A DNA stretch of 64,000 nt from Massilia sp. MS-15 (lineage in GTDB: Bacteria; Pseudomonadota; Gammaproteobacteria; Burkholderiales; Burkholderiaceae_D), in contig NZ_JAIWIA010000036.1 of NCBI RefSeq assembly GCF_020176695.1, forward strand, positions 1-64,000. The letters are read 5' to 3'. Below, one piece after another: positions 61,535 to 64,000 of the stretch. The position numbers were made by a program, and so were the translations under genes. Within the stretch, counting starts at the first letter, position 1; every line of letters starts with the position of its first letter. The notes beneath the pieces are model-generated. The model worked only from the letters and a program-made list of their open reading frames with translations, was not told where the DNA came from and did not search any database.

Positions 61535-64000
<2,466 letters not shown>

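Overview
The window is a GC-rich chromosomal segment of a betaproteobacterium. Gene order and family content point to the Burkholderiales, most likely Oxalobacteraceae (Massilia/Telluria-like). The supports are aat-bpt-pyrD, cysT-cysW-cysA-cysB, FKBP-ispH divergent from radC, rpmB-rpmG, a phasin, and aceE-aceF-lpdA with a lipoyl domain on the Lpd. The organism call is inference; no rRNA or marker comparison was possible. I found no IS element, prophage, integrase or CRISPR array.

Layout. 0-3.6 kb: 3' part of a large repeat-containing surface or secreted protein (Ig-like repeats, cadherin-like and choice-of-anchor modules, DUF4214 C-terminus). 3.7-7.3 kb: XdhC-like protein, EamA transporter, AlkA glycosylase, a Tdi1/DUF1851 immunity-like protein and initiator tRNA-fMet. 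7.4-11.8 kb: NUDIX hydrolase, the two N-degron aminoacyl-tRNA transferases Aat and Bpt, PyrD and a Tas-like aldo/keto reductase. 11.8-16.5 kb: sulfate importer cysTWA with its regulator cysB, and a TauE/SafE exporter. 16.5-20.7 kb: 1-Cys peroxiredoxin, DgkA, IclR regulator, PBP7-like endopeptidase, nitroreductase. 21-25.3 kb: phasin, then the livHMGF amino-acid importer. 25.4-28.3 kb: ispH, FKBP, radC, L28 and L33. 28.4-38 kb: secreted unknown, fatty-acid desaturase, MscS channel, RsmB-type methyltransferase, PurN, an orphan barstar, a glycine-zipper protein, a spermidine-synthase-like protein and a GspE/PilB-like ATPase. 38-41.7 kb: a segment bracketed by two identical tRNA-Lys genes and holding three uncharacterised genes, one of AT-richer composition. 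41.7-49.2 kb: YigZ, MFS exporter, isochorismatase-like hydrolase with divergent LysR regulator, HDOD protein, BON protein, an HExxH protein and a degenerate chemoreceptor-like protein. 49.4-53.4 kb: M49-like metallopeptidase, YCF48-like protein, and the scar of a deleted RND efflux/TetR locus. 53.5-57.9 kb: DUF2141 protein, carotenoid oxygenase and a LytS/LytTR-type two-component pair in one tight cluster. 57.9-64 kb: the pyruvate dehydrogenase operon aceE (5' end outside)-aceF-lpdA.

Most of the window is ordinary core metabolism. The parts most worth a second look are: the efflux-operon deletion scar with a 20-bp perfect palindrome and a 15-codon coupled reading frame next to it; the carotenoid oxygenase coupled to a sensor kinase whose response regulator has no ATG, GTG or TTG start; the tRNA-Lys-bracketed segment; and two lone immunity-type genes (barstar, Tdi1-like) with no visible toxin.
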